In this document: piece after piece, positions 1-10,231 of the stretch
How positions within the stretch are numbered: the first letter of the stretch is position 1
How the letters are laid out: each line of letters starts with the position of its first letter
Source: Erythroxylum novogranatense
Taxonomy: Eukaryota > Streptophyta > Magnoliopsida > Malpighiales > Erythroxylaceae
NCBI GenBank assembly: GCA_029891385.1
Contig: CM057230.1
Span: 49,083,414 to 49,147,413 of the forward strand
Reading direction: 5' to 3'
Length of the DNA stretch: 64,000 nt
The notes under the pieces: generated by a model
Seen by the model: the letters and a program-made list of their open reading frames with translations, nothing else
Database searches by the model: none
What the model was told of the DNA's origin: nothing
Made by a program: the position numbers and the translations under genes

Positions 1-700
1 TGTCGATCGGAGTGAGTATGAGCGTCGGTTCACTCAGTTGGCGAGGTATGCTTCGGATCTGATGTTGAGTGAGGCAGCTAGATGTCACCGGTTTGAGTCG
101 AAACTGCATTTGGCCATTAGAGAGAAAGTGATAGTGCAGAACTTCTATGATTTTTAGCAGTTGGTTGAAACAGATTTGAGGGTTGAGAACATAGAGAATA
201 TCAAGAGTGTTGTGAACAAGAAGAGAAAAGGAAGAGAGCAGTTCAAGAGGGGAGGTAGCACTAGTACTCCTATACAGCAGAGTGCTAGGAGCTTCCTATC
301 TTGATCGAGAGAGAGGAGCGATGGTGCAGTAGACTGGACCGATGAGGACTCTGCTTATTCTCATCGTGTCTCTACGGTAGGAGAAGCAGAAAGGGGATGG
401 GGACGGGTCATACATCCCTAAGTGTGAACATTGTGGCGATTTCATGGGCGAATGTTCTGGACTAACGGGGCATGTTTCAATTGTGGACAGAAATAACACT
501 TGGCTAGAGAGTGTCCCAAGCCGTCTAGAAGAGAGGGAGCACAGATGCAAGCTTCCAGGAGAACAGAGACTGGGGGACAGAGGACTGCAATAGAAGTGGG
601 CAGTTTTGATGTAGCCAAGAGGGTGAACATTCCGGGGAGACCCAGGGGGTAGGCACCAGCTAGGGTGTTTGCGATGACTCGGGATGATCACGAGACCGCT
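1..700 (+). pseudogene. gag remnant of the Tekay chromovirus with a broken zinc knuckle
   Basis: Frame-interrupted gag. The first 160 bases read as the end of the capsid-like domain (YERRFTQLARYASDL, then FESKLHLAIREKV) before a TAG at about 157. A lysine/arginine-rich stretch follows at 205-250. Near 465-515 the knuckle reads C-F-N-C-G-Q-K-stop-H-L-A-R-E-C, i.e. the CX2CX4HX4C nucleic-acid-binding motif interrupted by TAA. Several frame changes are needed to read across it. The protein would have been the particle-forming polyprotein. Confidence 0.75.
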
Positions 701-714
701 CGGATGTTGTCCTT

Positions 715-1390
715 TGGTATGGTTAGATTATTCTTGATGATGTCTTGCTTTGATTGATCGGGTTCTACTCATTCGTTTGTTTCTTGAGTAGACACATGTG
801 TGATAGGAATTTGAGCCCTTTTGATACTCCGCTGATGGTGAGTACTCCAATCGGCCAATATATTATTATCAGTCAAGTGTATAGAGAATGTGAGATTTGT
901 ATTGGCGAAGAACTTCTAGTGGTGGATTTGATGCCACTGAAGATGGGAGGATTAGATGTGATTTTGGGTATGGACACTTTAGAGAAGTACAACGCCCGTC
1001 TGGATTGTAAGCAAAAGACAGTGGAATTTGAATTGGATGATGGCAAAAGAGTGGTGTTTTCTGGGGACAGAAAAGTAAGTCCGCCCAGAATTGTTTCAGC
1101 TTTGACGGCAGAGAAGATGATGAGAAAGGGATGTGAGGCATTTTTGGCCTATGTGGTAAACTCCAGAGCAGATAAAGGGAAGTTAGAGGATATTCCAGTA
1201 GTCAGGGAATTCTCGGATGTCTTTCCCGAGGAATTGCCAGGACTACCGCCGCCTAGGGAAATTGAGTTTCCCATTGAGCTCTTTTCAGGTACTGCACCGA
1301 TTTCAATTCCGCCCTACCGGATGGCTCCGACGGAATTGAAGGAGCTTAAGGAGCAGTTGGAGGAGTTGTTGGAGAAAGGGTATATTTGAC
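715..1390 (+). pseudogene. aspartic protease and start of reverse transcriptase, Tekay chromovirus
   Basis: The protease active-site region is recognisable near 748-775 as D-(stop)-S-G-S-T-H-S-F, so a TGA interrupts the catalytic D-S-G triad. Downstream, 860-1050 reads the usual chromovirus protease end (DVILGMDTLEKYNARLDC). From 1190 the linker and N-terminus of RT follow (FPEELPGLPPPREIEF, then SIPPYRMAPTELKELKEQL). The frame closes at a TGA at 1387, a likely CGA-to-TGA change because the arginine is expected there. Confidence 0.8.
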
Positions 1391-2530
1391 CGAGTTCTTC
1401 ACCTTGGGGAGCTCCGGTCCTTTTTGTAAAGAAGAAGGATGGATTGTTGAGGATGTGTGTGGACTACCGGAAGTTGAATCAGGTCACAGTGAAGAACAGA
1501 TATCCGCTCCCCCGCATTGATGATCTGTTTGATCAATTGCAAGGGGCGAAAGTCTTCTCTAAGATAGACTTGAGATTGAGTTATCATCAGTTGAGGATAA
1601 AGGAGTCGGATGTGCAAAGACGCTTCGGGGCCAGTATAGGCATTTGAGTTTTGATGATGCCTTTCGGATTGTGAATGCCCCGCACCTTCATAGATTTGAT
1701 GAATCGGGTTTTTAAGCCATTCTTGGACCAATTTATCATTGTCTTCATTGATGATATATTGGTTTATTCCACGAGTGATATGGAGCATGAAGAGCATTTG
1801 AGGATTTTTTTGGAGACATTGAGGGGAAATGAGTTGCATGCTAAATTCGATAAATGCGAATTTTGGCTAAGGGAAATTACATTTCTTGGACATGTAATCT
1901 CAGAACAGGGAGTACATGTGGATCCAAAGAAAATAAGCGTAGTTAATTAGGAAGCCAGAAGAATGTAGCAGAGGTGAGGAGTTTTCTGGGTTTGGCAGGT
2001 TATTATAGGAGGTTTGTGGAGGGATTCTCCATGACATCCGCTCCGATGACTAAGTTATTGAGGAAGAATCAAAAGTTTGTCTGGAGTGAGGAATGCCATA
2101 AAAGTTTTGAGGAACTTAAGCAGAGATTGACAAGTGCTCCGATTTTGATTCTGCCTTTCGGAGATGAAGGTTATACCGTGTATAGTGATGCTTCGAGGAA
2201 GGGTCTTGGTTGTGTTTTGATCGGGAGATAGGGTGATTGCTTATGCTTGAGCGCTTGAAGCCTTATGAGTTGAATTATCAAACACGTGATTTGGGTTAGC
2301 GGTGATCTTTGCCTTGAAAATTTGGAGGCATTATCTGTATGGAGTTCCGACGAGGATCTTTACTGATCATAAGAGCCTTAAGTACTTGTTGAGCCAGAAG
2401 GAACTGAATTTGAGGTAGCGAAGGTGGCTTGAGTTGCTTAAGGATTATGATTTGCTGATCGAGTATCATCTAGGCAAGGCCAATGTAGTGGCGGATGCCT
2501 TGAGCAGAAAGTCTTCGATTGCTCATGTTC
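1391..2530 (+). pseudogene. reverse transcriptase and RNase H, Tekay chromovirus
   Basis: RT blocks are clear: FVKKKDG near 1425, [20 protein letters not shown] at 1450-1510, FSKIDLR at 1555-1575, MPFG near 1660, and the catalytic box FIDDILVYS at 1747-1773. RNase H begins near 2170 (YSDAS) and ends near 2510 with VVADALSRK. Stops at 1645, 1948, 2229 and 2418 and frame changes near 1660, 1960 and 2230 break it. The stop at 2418 is CAG-to-TAG in the expected L-R-Q-R-R-W context. Confidence 0.85.
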
Positions 2531-2769
2531 GGACAGTTTATCTTCCTCTATTGGAAGGGATGGCTAAGCTTAAGATAAGCTTGAAGCAGGAGGAGCGGGA
2601 TTGTCTTCTAGCTAACTTCCGAGTGAAATCGATACTCAGGGAGAAAGTTAGAGAGTTGCAGGCACAAGATGCAGAATTGAGCAAGCTCAAAGAGGAAATT
2701 CAAAATGGTAAGATTTCTGAAGTGGTAGTGAGAGATGATGGATTGATGACAGTGGGGAACAGGCTGTGT

Positions 2770-3882
2770 ATCCCAGATGTGCAGGAGGTTAAGGCTGAGA
2801 TTATGGATGAGGCACATAATGCACCTTATGCCATGCATCCAGGTAGCACCAGGATGTACAGGAATTTGAGAGAGCATTTTTAGTGGAAAGGCATGAAGAG
2901 GAATGTAGCAGAGTTTGTGAGTAAGTGTCTAGTGTGTCAGTAAGTCAAGGCTGAACACCAGGCACCTTCAGGCCAGTTGAGGTCATTGCCTATTCCGGAA
3001 TGGAAATGGCAAAGGGTGAACATGGATTTTCTGATGGGTTTGCCTAAGACCAGTGGGAAGCATGATGTCATTTGGGTTATTGTGGATCGATTGACGAAGT
3101 CAGCTCATTTTCTGGCGATTAAGTAGACTGATTCCTTGCATGTGCTAGCAAAGAAGTATATGGATGAGATAGTGAGATTGCATGGGATTCCGGATTCGAT
3201 TGTGTCTGACAGGGATCCTCGGTTTACTTCGAGATTTTGGGGAAGTTTGCAGAAAGCTTTAGGGACTAAGCTGTATTTTAGTACGGCTTTTCTCCCTCAG
3301 ATGGATGGTCAATCTGAGAGGACCATTCGGACATTTGAGGGGATGCTTAGGGCATGTGTGATGGACTTCACGGGAGCTTGGAATGAGCATTTGCCATTGG
3401 TCGAATTTGCTTATAATAATTCGTACCATTCGAATATTCAGATGGCTCCATATGAGGCATTGTATGGGAGGAGATGTAGAACTCCGATCTGTTGGGTTGA
3501 AGAAGGAGAGAGGAAACTGGTAGGACTAGAATTGATTCAGACGACGATTGAGAAAGTCAATCTGGTCAAGCAGCGGCTTAAGGCAGCACAAGATAGAATG
3601 AAGAGTTACATTGATGCACACCGAAAGGAGATGGAGTTTGAAGTCGGTGATAAAGTGTTCCTTAAGACGTCTCCTTGGAAAGGAGTAATGAGGTTTGGCA
3701 AGAAGGGTAAGTTGAGTCCGAGGTATGTGGGTCCTTATAAAATCCTTAAGAGGATTGGACCACTCGTCTATAGGTTGGCATTACCTCCGGAATTGTCTCA
3801 GATTCACGATATATTCCATGTGTCCATATTGAGGAGGTATAGATCGGATCCTTCTCATATCATTCGGACTAGTGATGTTTAG
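2770..3882 (+). pseudogene. integrase, Tekay chromovirus
   Basis: The N-terminal HHCC zinc domain starts at about 2830 (HPGSTRMYRNLREHF, then KCLVCQ), followed by the DDE catalytic core: DFLMGLPK near 3025, VDRLTKSAHF near 3080, SDRDPRFTS at 3205-3230 and the glutamate region DGQSERT near 3305. The GPY/F region (YVGPYKILKRIGPLVYRLAL) lies at 3725-3785. The last 248 codons are open (3136-3882); upstream, TAG and TAA codons at 2881, 2941 and 3124 interrupt it. Confidence 0.85.
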
Positions 3883-4098
3883 TTGAGAGATGATTTGAGC
3901 TATGAGGAGCTTCCAGTGGAGATTTTGGATGCCAAGGAAAAAGTCCTCAGGAATAAGACGGTTCAGCTAGTCAAAGTCCTGTGGAGGAATCATTCGGTAG
4001 AGGAGGCTACATAGGAGCCATTAGAAGCCATGAAGGAGAAGTATCCGCATCTCTTCGATGATTCAGGTAATAATTTCGAGGACGAAAATTTTTTTTAG
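3883..4098 (+). pseudogene. integrase-linked chromodomain, Tekay chromovirus
   Basis: After a TAG at 3880 the frame continues with LSYEELPVEILDAKEK, then VKVLWRNHSVEEAT-stop-EPLEAMKEKYPHLF. This is the short C-terminal chromodomain that defines chromoviruses and is thought to target heterochromatin. The conserved tryptophan of the W-E-P motif is a TAG at 4014, a TGG-to-TAG transition. It ends a few bases before the polypurine tract. Confidence 0.8.
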
Positions 4099-4109
4099 AG
4101 AGGGAGAAA
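4095..4109 (+). promoter_or_regulatory. polypurine tract of the Tekay chromovirus
   Basis: A purine run (TTAGAGAGGGAGAAA) sits directly before the LTR start TGTTGGGCCC. In LTR retrotransposons this primes plus-strand synthesis. Its position fixes the LTR boundary at 4110. Confidence 0.75.
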
Positions 4110-6284
4110 TGTTGGGCCCCAAATTTTTTTTATGATGTCATTAAGCATGAATTGTGTTAATTGTATGATTAAGGCTTAGTTTGATTTATTTTGGGAGTAT
4201 TAGTGGATAATTGAGGTTTATTTGAGTCTAATGTGGTTTTAATGAAAATTAAGGGGTAAAATGTGTGAGGGCATTTTGAGAAGATTACTTATATTGGAAT
4301 GGGTGAAACTTTGCTTAGGAGGGTATGTTAGTCATTGTCCTATCCTTTAGGCTTAGAAGAGAGAATTAGAAGAAAGAAAGAAAAAGAAAAAGAAGAGTTG
4401 CCGTAGGTTGAGGAAGAAGAAGAGAAAAATAAGGTTTGTGATCCGAGGAGATTTTCGACTGATTTGAAGCACATTCTTGGTAAGTTGACTTCTTTTCATC
4501 TTGTTTTGGTTGGATTAAACCTTAGAATGGCTTGGTATTATGTTAGAATCGATGGTTTAGGGTTTTTCGAAAAAACCTAAGTGAGATCCTTGGGTTGATG
4601 AGTTTGTGCTTGTTTTAAGGTTTGATTGAGTTAAAAATATAGTATTGGACTTAAATCAAGGTTTAGGTGTGTTGCATTTGTGTTTGGGGAAGGATTGAAG
4701 TGTGAAAATGCTGGAAAATCGGGTTCAGAGTCTTTCTCTAGGCCCGCACGTAGCGACGTGCGTATGAACACGCCGCGACGTGCGAGTTAAATCATGACGT
4801 GTGAGAAGAACACGCCATGACGTCTGGCGTGTCTGCATGGCGAAGCACGAGCCGCCGTTCGGTGGCGGCGTTCCTTTCTTGGGCGAACCCGATTTTCAAA
4901 GACGTAAAATTTTAGTCTTTTAGGCATATCTTTGACTGTGGATATCCAAATGAGGTGATTTTGGATTCGTTGTGACCTAGAGTTAGAGAGCTATTAGTTT
5001 TATGAAGAAAGGAAGTTTGGAATTAATCTCTTAGATCCGAGAATGTAGAGGGAAGTCGAGTATAGATTGTTAGTGTTTTTTATCTTCGTAGCTTGTTGAT
5101 TATTCCTTTTGAATATTACTTGATTGGGCACTTGGTTTGTTATAGGAAACCAAGCCGACCTAATCCAATCGTAAGAGGAAGGACAGTAGTGATTTTGGAC
5201 TCGCAAGCGATATTAGGTGGGTAATGTAATTATAGTTATTGTGTAGTTAGGCAAATTCTTGCCTATGTGTGAATATATATTATGTGTTATGTGTGATGAG
5301 ATGCATGACATTCTGATAGAATACGTGGTTAATTGTTAAACATGATTTGTTATAAGATTTGAATGACTTGTAAGAAGCATGAGAATTGATAGAAGTAAAT
5401 TTTGATTATGAGCATGTTATGCCTCGACTTGATCATGGCATTTTGAATAAATGAAAAGCATGAAAGCATACCATTTGATAAAATGATTACGAGCATGATT
5501 ATATGCTTTTGTTTGGCGAGAGGAACCATTTCGTTCATCACGTGCACGTTGACAAGAGCCTTCTCGACTTCCTTGTGGCTATGAGATCCGAATGGACTCA
5601 TTTTGTTCGAGTGTAAACTTGATTTCTCCTTTTGTTTCCATGGAACCCTCGAGCCATGTGATGTGCATAGCATATTTGATTTGTTTTCTATGAAGCATAC
5701 TTGTGACATGTTTGTATGCGTTAAATGAATTATCTTTGAATCTTGCGCTAATTGCTTGGTTTATATGTGAGTGCTAGAATGGTTGCATGTATATATACAT
5801 ATACATACATACGTCTGGATTTGTGCTAGTTACCGATGGCTATAATTATATTAGCCATCGAGTATGTAGCTCGACCCATTACTTTCCCTCCTCGGTGCGG
5901 ATCAAGACGATCATTGACCTTGCAAGGCATCGGAGACTCAAGATAGTTAGGAGCTTTTGTTACAAGTTAGTATTTTGGTTAGCCACCGAGCATGATATCA
6001 TGGAGCATTTTCATGTATTCGGATTTACACTTTATTCGTATTATACTATGTTGAGAATGTTTGTTTGATATTTCCTTCGGATTGTTATGGCTTGAATTCT
6101 CTTGGTATATGGGGTGTTTATTTCATAGATGGAATGCATGTGTATAATGCATATATGTGTATGTATGTTTGTATGTGTGGAAATTGTATGGATGTTGGGA
6201 TCGGGTCCATACGTTTGGGAGCTCGTCGCTGGTGCAGCCCGAGGGGCCACCTTGGGAATAGGGATCCGGGACCCGGGCCCAACA
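4110..6284 (+). repeat. 3' LTR of the Tekay chromovirus (2175 bp)
   Basis: It starts TGTTGGGCCC and ends GGGCCCAACA, a perfect 10-bp terminal inverted repeat with the usual TG...CA. It follows the polypurine tract and is matched in reverse by the solo LTR at 13696-15811. A purine-rich leader (4355-4430) and a GC-rich patch (about 4740-4870) with repeated CG-containing palindromic words lie inside. The perfect hairpin CGATGGCTA/TAGCCATCG is at 5834-5860. The base following the LTR is the start of the likely TSD (GTACT, 6285-6289); the other copy would be left of the window. Confidence 0.9.
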
Positions 6285-6289
6285 GTACT

Positions 6290-7258
6290 TGACTTTATGG
6301 ATGAACCCAGCATCGAGTAATTTTCCTATCTCTTTCTCGATCACCTCCTGCCTTTCTTTGCTCTGCCACCACTTCTTCTGTCTGACTAGCTTGCAGTCTT
6401 TCTGAATACTGAGAGAGTGAGATGCTACTGCTCGAGAAATTCCAAGCATATCGCTCGGTACCCAGGAAAAGACCGATCTGTTCTCTATGAAGCAATCTGC
6501 GATCTCTTTGGCCAGCCCTTTTTTGAGCTTAGTGCCTAGATTCTTGAATTTAGATCGGTCTTCTTCGTCTAATATTATCTGTTGCGTTTCTTCGGCAGGG
6601 TTCATCTTCTCAGCTTCTTCGTCGGCTCTGACATCAAGGGAGCTTGTTAAAACTATTGCCCCATCAAGGGCCCTCGTTTCAGTTATGTAGCATTCCCTAG
6701 CGATTCTTTGCTGACCCCTAACAAGACCGACTCCATGAGGTGTTGGGAATTTCATCGCTTGATAGTAGGTGGAAGCAATTGCTCTGAGGGCATATTGAGT
6801 CGCTCTTCCAATTATTACATTATATGCTCCGACAAACTTTACCACCAAGAATTCGACATTCTTCTCTATTTGAGTAGCTTTTGCCCGAATTTTACTTTCA
6901 AGAAGACCCGAGCGAATGGGTAGGCTGATGCTCCTGTTACCCCTTTGATGGGTCCCTCTATTGGCAATAGTCGCTCTTTCGGTATCTCCATCTGCTTAAA
7001 TGCGTCATAATAGAGTAGGTCGACCTTGCTACCTGTGTCAATCATGACCCGTTTTACCTCGCTACCATCCATATTCAAGGTGACCACTAATGCATCGTCA
7101 TGAGGACAGCTAACACCCTCCAAATCAGATTCGTCAAACGAGATCATCCCATCATTTTGCCTCTTTTTCTTTACTGACAAGTCTTCAGCGACTTGCCTGG
7201 CATACCTCTTTCTTCCTCTAACAGTGGACCCTCCTGCTGCACTCCCACCAGAAATCAT
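6290..7258 (-). pseudogene. protease and N-terminal reverse transcriptase of the Tat/Retand element
   Basis: On the minus strand the aspartic protease motif VMIDTGSKVDLLYYDAF lies at about 7003-7053. After a frame change near 6870 come KFVGAYNVIIGRATQYALRA and the acidic linker, then the first RT block (QKKWWQSKERQEVIEKEIGK, LLDAGFIHKVKY) ending at the chromovirus insertion near 6290. The order protease-linker-RT and the FPTPHGVG...ARECY wording are typical of Tat/Retand elements. The catalytic half of RT is missing from the window. Confidence 0.8.
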
Positions 7259-7261
7259 GTT

Positions 7262-7718
7262 TATGACTCTAATCGGCCGTTCATCTTGCTGACCAACATT
7301 TCTGTCGCCTCTTGCCCTGGACTGCCTTCACGTGTCGCGTCGGTCATCTGAATTCCTGTTCTGCCTCGCTCCTTCGTTCGTATCGTTTTGTTTCCAAGGC
7401 CTTCGCCAATTATCAGACTGATCGTTCCTACCTTCGTTATCTCGTTCGGCATTTATACCGTGCTTCAAAAATCTACTGAGCTTTCCCTTTGAATAAGGGA
7501 TTCGATTTCTCTCTTTAAATCCCAATAGTCCTCCGTGTCATGACCTACGTCTCTATGGAAACGACAATATAGATCATGATCCCTCTTTTTGAGAGGAGTT
7601 TTCAACTTATTAGGTTCTCGGAGGGATTCCCCTTCTGCTCTCATGGCTGCTAGTACTTCCGCATATCGCCTGTTGAGCGGAGTGAAGGATTCTCGTCGTT
7701 GGTCCTTTCGGTCGGTCG
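7262..7718 (-). pseudogene. C-terminal gag part of the Tat/Retand element
   Basis: Minus-strand reading gives KDQRRESFTPLNRRYAEVLA, then KRDHDLYCRFHRDVGHDTED, a Cys/His region conserved in Tat-type gag, followed by an Arg/Glu/Asn-rich tail. It lies left of the solo LTR that split gag; the N-terminal part resumes at 8670. The frame is broken near 7500. Confidence 0.7.
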
Positions 7719-7723
7719 GCTTC

Positions 7724-8664
7724 TGAAGTGAATCACACGTTAGTATAATGCTTATAATTCGATACCGAATACAAGAGAAGGGGGGTTAAATTGTGTATTC
7801 CCCTTTTGAAAAAAATCTTTCAAAAACGTTTTGTTAAAAACAAGTTCCTTTTACGAAACCTTCGGTAAATTCGATTTAAACAAAACTTTGAAAACTTGTT
7901 ATGAAATCAGAGTAATAACAAAACTTTTAACTTTAAAGAGAGATAGAGTAGAGTAGAAGTTGACACAGCAATTTTATACTGGTTCACCCCAAACCGTGGG
8001 CTACGTCCAGTTCTCAGAGGTCTTTCTGAGATTTCACTATCTCTTCAATGTTTACAAGTATTCTTTCCGAGCCTCTTCAGGTCTCTACACTCAGTATTCT
8101 TTTACACTTAGCCTCTGCAGGCTATCTGTACACTTTCTTACAAAAGTATCTGAACTATGTTACAGCAATAATAGTTCTCAGCTGTTTCACACAGTAATCT
8201 CACTAAAGCTTTTCGTTCGCATAGGTTCAATAATGATCTCTCTTTCACTAACTTTGCACTCTTCGACTTCGACTTCTATTTATAGCCTTCGTCTGTAACT
8301 GCTTCTTGATTCTTGAATCTTGAATCTTGAAAGAAACGGTTAATCAGTTGAGTTCTGTAACTAACTTCAACTGACTCTTGCGTCTGCATTCCTTTCTTCG
8401 TCTACTTTTGAATTCTCTGTCTGCGTCTGTTTTTTATTCTGCGCTCAAATGCGCTTTTACTGCGTCTGCGTCGCTTTTACGTATGCGTATCATTTTTAAA
8501 CCTCTGCGTCTTAAATGCTTTTTCAACTTCGCTGCGTCTGTTTTTCTTCAACTCTGTCTGTTATTTTCAACTCCGTCATTCTGAGTCTGCTTTTTATTCT
8601 ACTTTTTCTTTCTACTTTGTTATCCATCACAATCATATATAAGTAAAGTTATTTTGACTCAACA
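7724..8664 (-). repeat. solo LTR (941 bp) inside the Retand gag
   Basis: The segment begins TGAAGTGAATC and ends GACTCAACA, and is flanked by the perfect 5-bp duplication GCTTC at 7719-7723 and 8665-8669. No internal retroelement sequence is present, so it is a solo LTR. On the minus strand it starts TGTTGAGTCA, has a TATA-like CTATAAATAG (about 8275-8286) and ends with the pyrimidine-rich AACCCCCCTTCTCTTGT segment common near LTR 3' ends. The parent family (probably copia) is not certain. Confidence 0.85.
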
Positions 8665-8669
8665 GCTTC

Positions 8670-9973
8670 CTCCAGCTAGACTGATCCTTCTGTCTCTTGA
8701 GTGAACCGTCTGTTTTGCCATTTGGCGAACGGTCAGCTGCCCTGCGTTTTGTGTTTTTCAACACTTTCTCGAGCTGAATATATTTATCCACCCGATTTCT
8801 TATCTCTTGAATAGACCTGGGCTGATCGAGGTCCAATGACTTTTTGAACTTTTCATCCCTCGTGTTGCTCAGGAGGGCAGCCAACATGGACGAGCAGGTG
8901 ATGTCAAGGATTTCAACAGCCTTATTGTTAAACCGAGCGATGAACTCCCGTAAACTTTCATTCCGTCCTTGGGTCAACTGCATCACTTCCAAGGCGATCT
9001 TCTGTGGCCATTTACTTATGGCAAATTGGTTGAGGAATAGCGACTTAAAATCCTCAAAACAAGTGATGCAGCACAGAGGTAAACTGTTGAATCATCGTTA
9101 GGCTTCTTCTTGAAAGGCTGTACAGATAACCTTACATTAAATGGCATCGAGGATGCAACGTAGGTTCATCATCGATTGAAAATATTGAAGATAGTCGAGG
9201 GGGTCGGTCTTTCCAGTATATTTTTCGGGCATTGGAATCTTAGTATCAACCACTGGGAGGCTATCTTGAGTGAAAGGAGAGCTGTATTGTGTTGATGGTT
9301 GATCTAGACGGGAATTCATAGCCATATTGATTGGATCGTCCACAATTTTTTTGAGAATTTCAGCAGAATGGAGATCGGCTATCATACCTATCGGCTGAGC
9401 GGGGGTTTGTTGCTGTTCTGTTTGAGATTGTAAGATTTGTCGAATCAGTAAATCGGCCGCTTCCTGTATTTGTCTTTGGGTAAGAGGGATTTGTTGTGGA
9501 GGAGGGTTTGTGTTTATGGGGTGTTGGATGTGAGGGTATGAATTGTTTCTGACGTTATCCTCCAGAGCTATGCTTTTTTCTTCTTGATCTCGGTTCTGGG
9601 GTGGTGGTTGGTCATTCGGATGTGAGGATTGTGTTTGGATATTTGGGTTTAACGGGGGTAGCTCATCTGCGCTAGGGTTATGGGTGATAGGTAGAGGATG
9701 AGTATGGGGATCATGATGTGCCGGTGGAAGGGCGGCGGCAAGTAATTGCAAACCCATTCGTTGCAGTGCGAGTGCCATAACAGCGACTACGTCCGGGTTT
9801 GTTACTACCGCCTGACTTATCTGTGTGTTTCTGGATGTGGTGCCCTGATGCCCGGCCCCACGGTGGAAGCCAACTGGTTCAGTTTGATTTTGTTGGGGCT
9901 GGACGCCGTAGCTTAGATCCATGATCTTGATGAGCATCAACTGGGAGAGGCCTGCAAAAATAATAAGGCACAC
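8670..9973 (-). pseudogene. N-terminal gag of the Tat/Retand element
   Basis: The minus strand from 9973 carries a Gln/Pro-rich N-terminal region and then KYTGKTDPLDYLQYFQSMMN, the start of the retrotransposon gag domain. After a frame break near 9130 it continues as MQLTQGRNESLREFIARFNN and ends DKYIQLEKVLKNTKRRA. This is the capsid-forming region. It abuts the solo LTR at 8664. The two blocks together are near the usual Tat gag length. Confidence 0.8.
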
Positions 9974-9984
9974 CGGGGGTTGAT

Positions 9985-10231
9985 CGTCGACTTGCCCCTC
10001 TGATGCCTAAGTTAGCTCTTGGTCGTAGGTTTACGTATTTATGAACAAAGAGGATCAGGGTTATGAGAGTCGTACTTGTGTCGTGTGGAGATAATGATCT
10101 TATATAGTAAATACCTGACGTGTTTAATTCAACGTCTTTGTCGTGTTTGACTCAACCTTCATGAGAATGGGCCAATTGACCCACGTGCCATCCTGGGGCT
10201 GGATCTGGGCTTAGCATGACCGACCCGACCA
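9985..10231 (-). repeat. probable 5' LTR (3' portion with TATA box) and leader of the Tat/Retand element
   Basis: Upstream of gag on the minus strand is an untranslated segment with a TATA-like element (ACTATATAAGATC, about 10090-10110 on the + strand) and the leader word CTAACTTAGGCATCAGAGGGG near 10000-10018, which I associate with Tat-type elements. The outer edge is set tentatively at the TGGTCGGGTCGG word. Without the partner LTR the limits are approximate. Confidence 0.45.

Larger units (their letters stand above)
1..4109 (+). mobile_element. Ty3/gypsy chromovirus (Tekay type), internal region, 5' part outside window
   Basis: Gag, protease, reverse transcriptase, RNase H, integrase and a C-terminal chromodomain follow in the order of a Ty3/gypsy chromovirus and lead into a 3' LTR at 4110. 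The chromodomain and the RT and integrase wording point to the Tekay/Del lineage. The 5' LTR, primer-binding site and start of gag lie left of the window. Every coding block has stops or frameshifts, so the element cannot move by itself. It was inserted into the minus-strand Tat/Retand element at 6285-10231. Class and order are seen directly; the lineage name is from family knowledge. Confidence 0.9.
6285..10231 (-). mobile_element. Ty3/gypsy Tat/Retand-type element, minus strand, interrupted
   Basis: Reading leftwards there is an LTR-like segment, a long gag, protease and the start of RT, in Tat/Retand style. The element is cut at 6284/6285 by the chromovirus; the rest of pol must lie left of the window. 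A solo LTR splits gag at 7724-8664. The right edge near 10231 is inferred from a possible LTR start TGGTCGGGTCGG read on the minus strand; it is not proven by a TSD. Confidence 0.75.

Noticed and set aside
296..691. 131-codon minus-strand open frame
   Set aside because: It lies antisense to recognisable gag with a zinc knuckle and resembles no protein.
5787..6068. 93-codon + strand open frame in the chromovirus LTR
   Set aside because: It starts in a TATACATACATA repeat inside the LTR, and LTRs of this lineage do not code.
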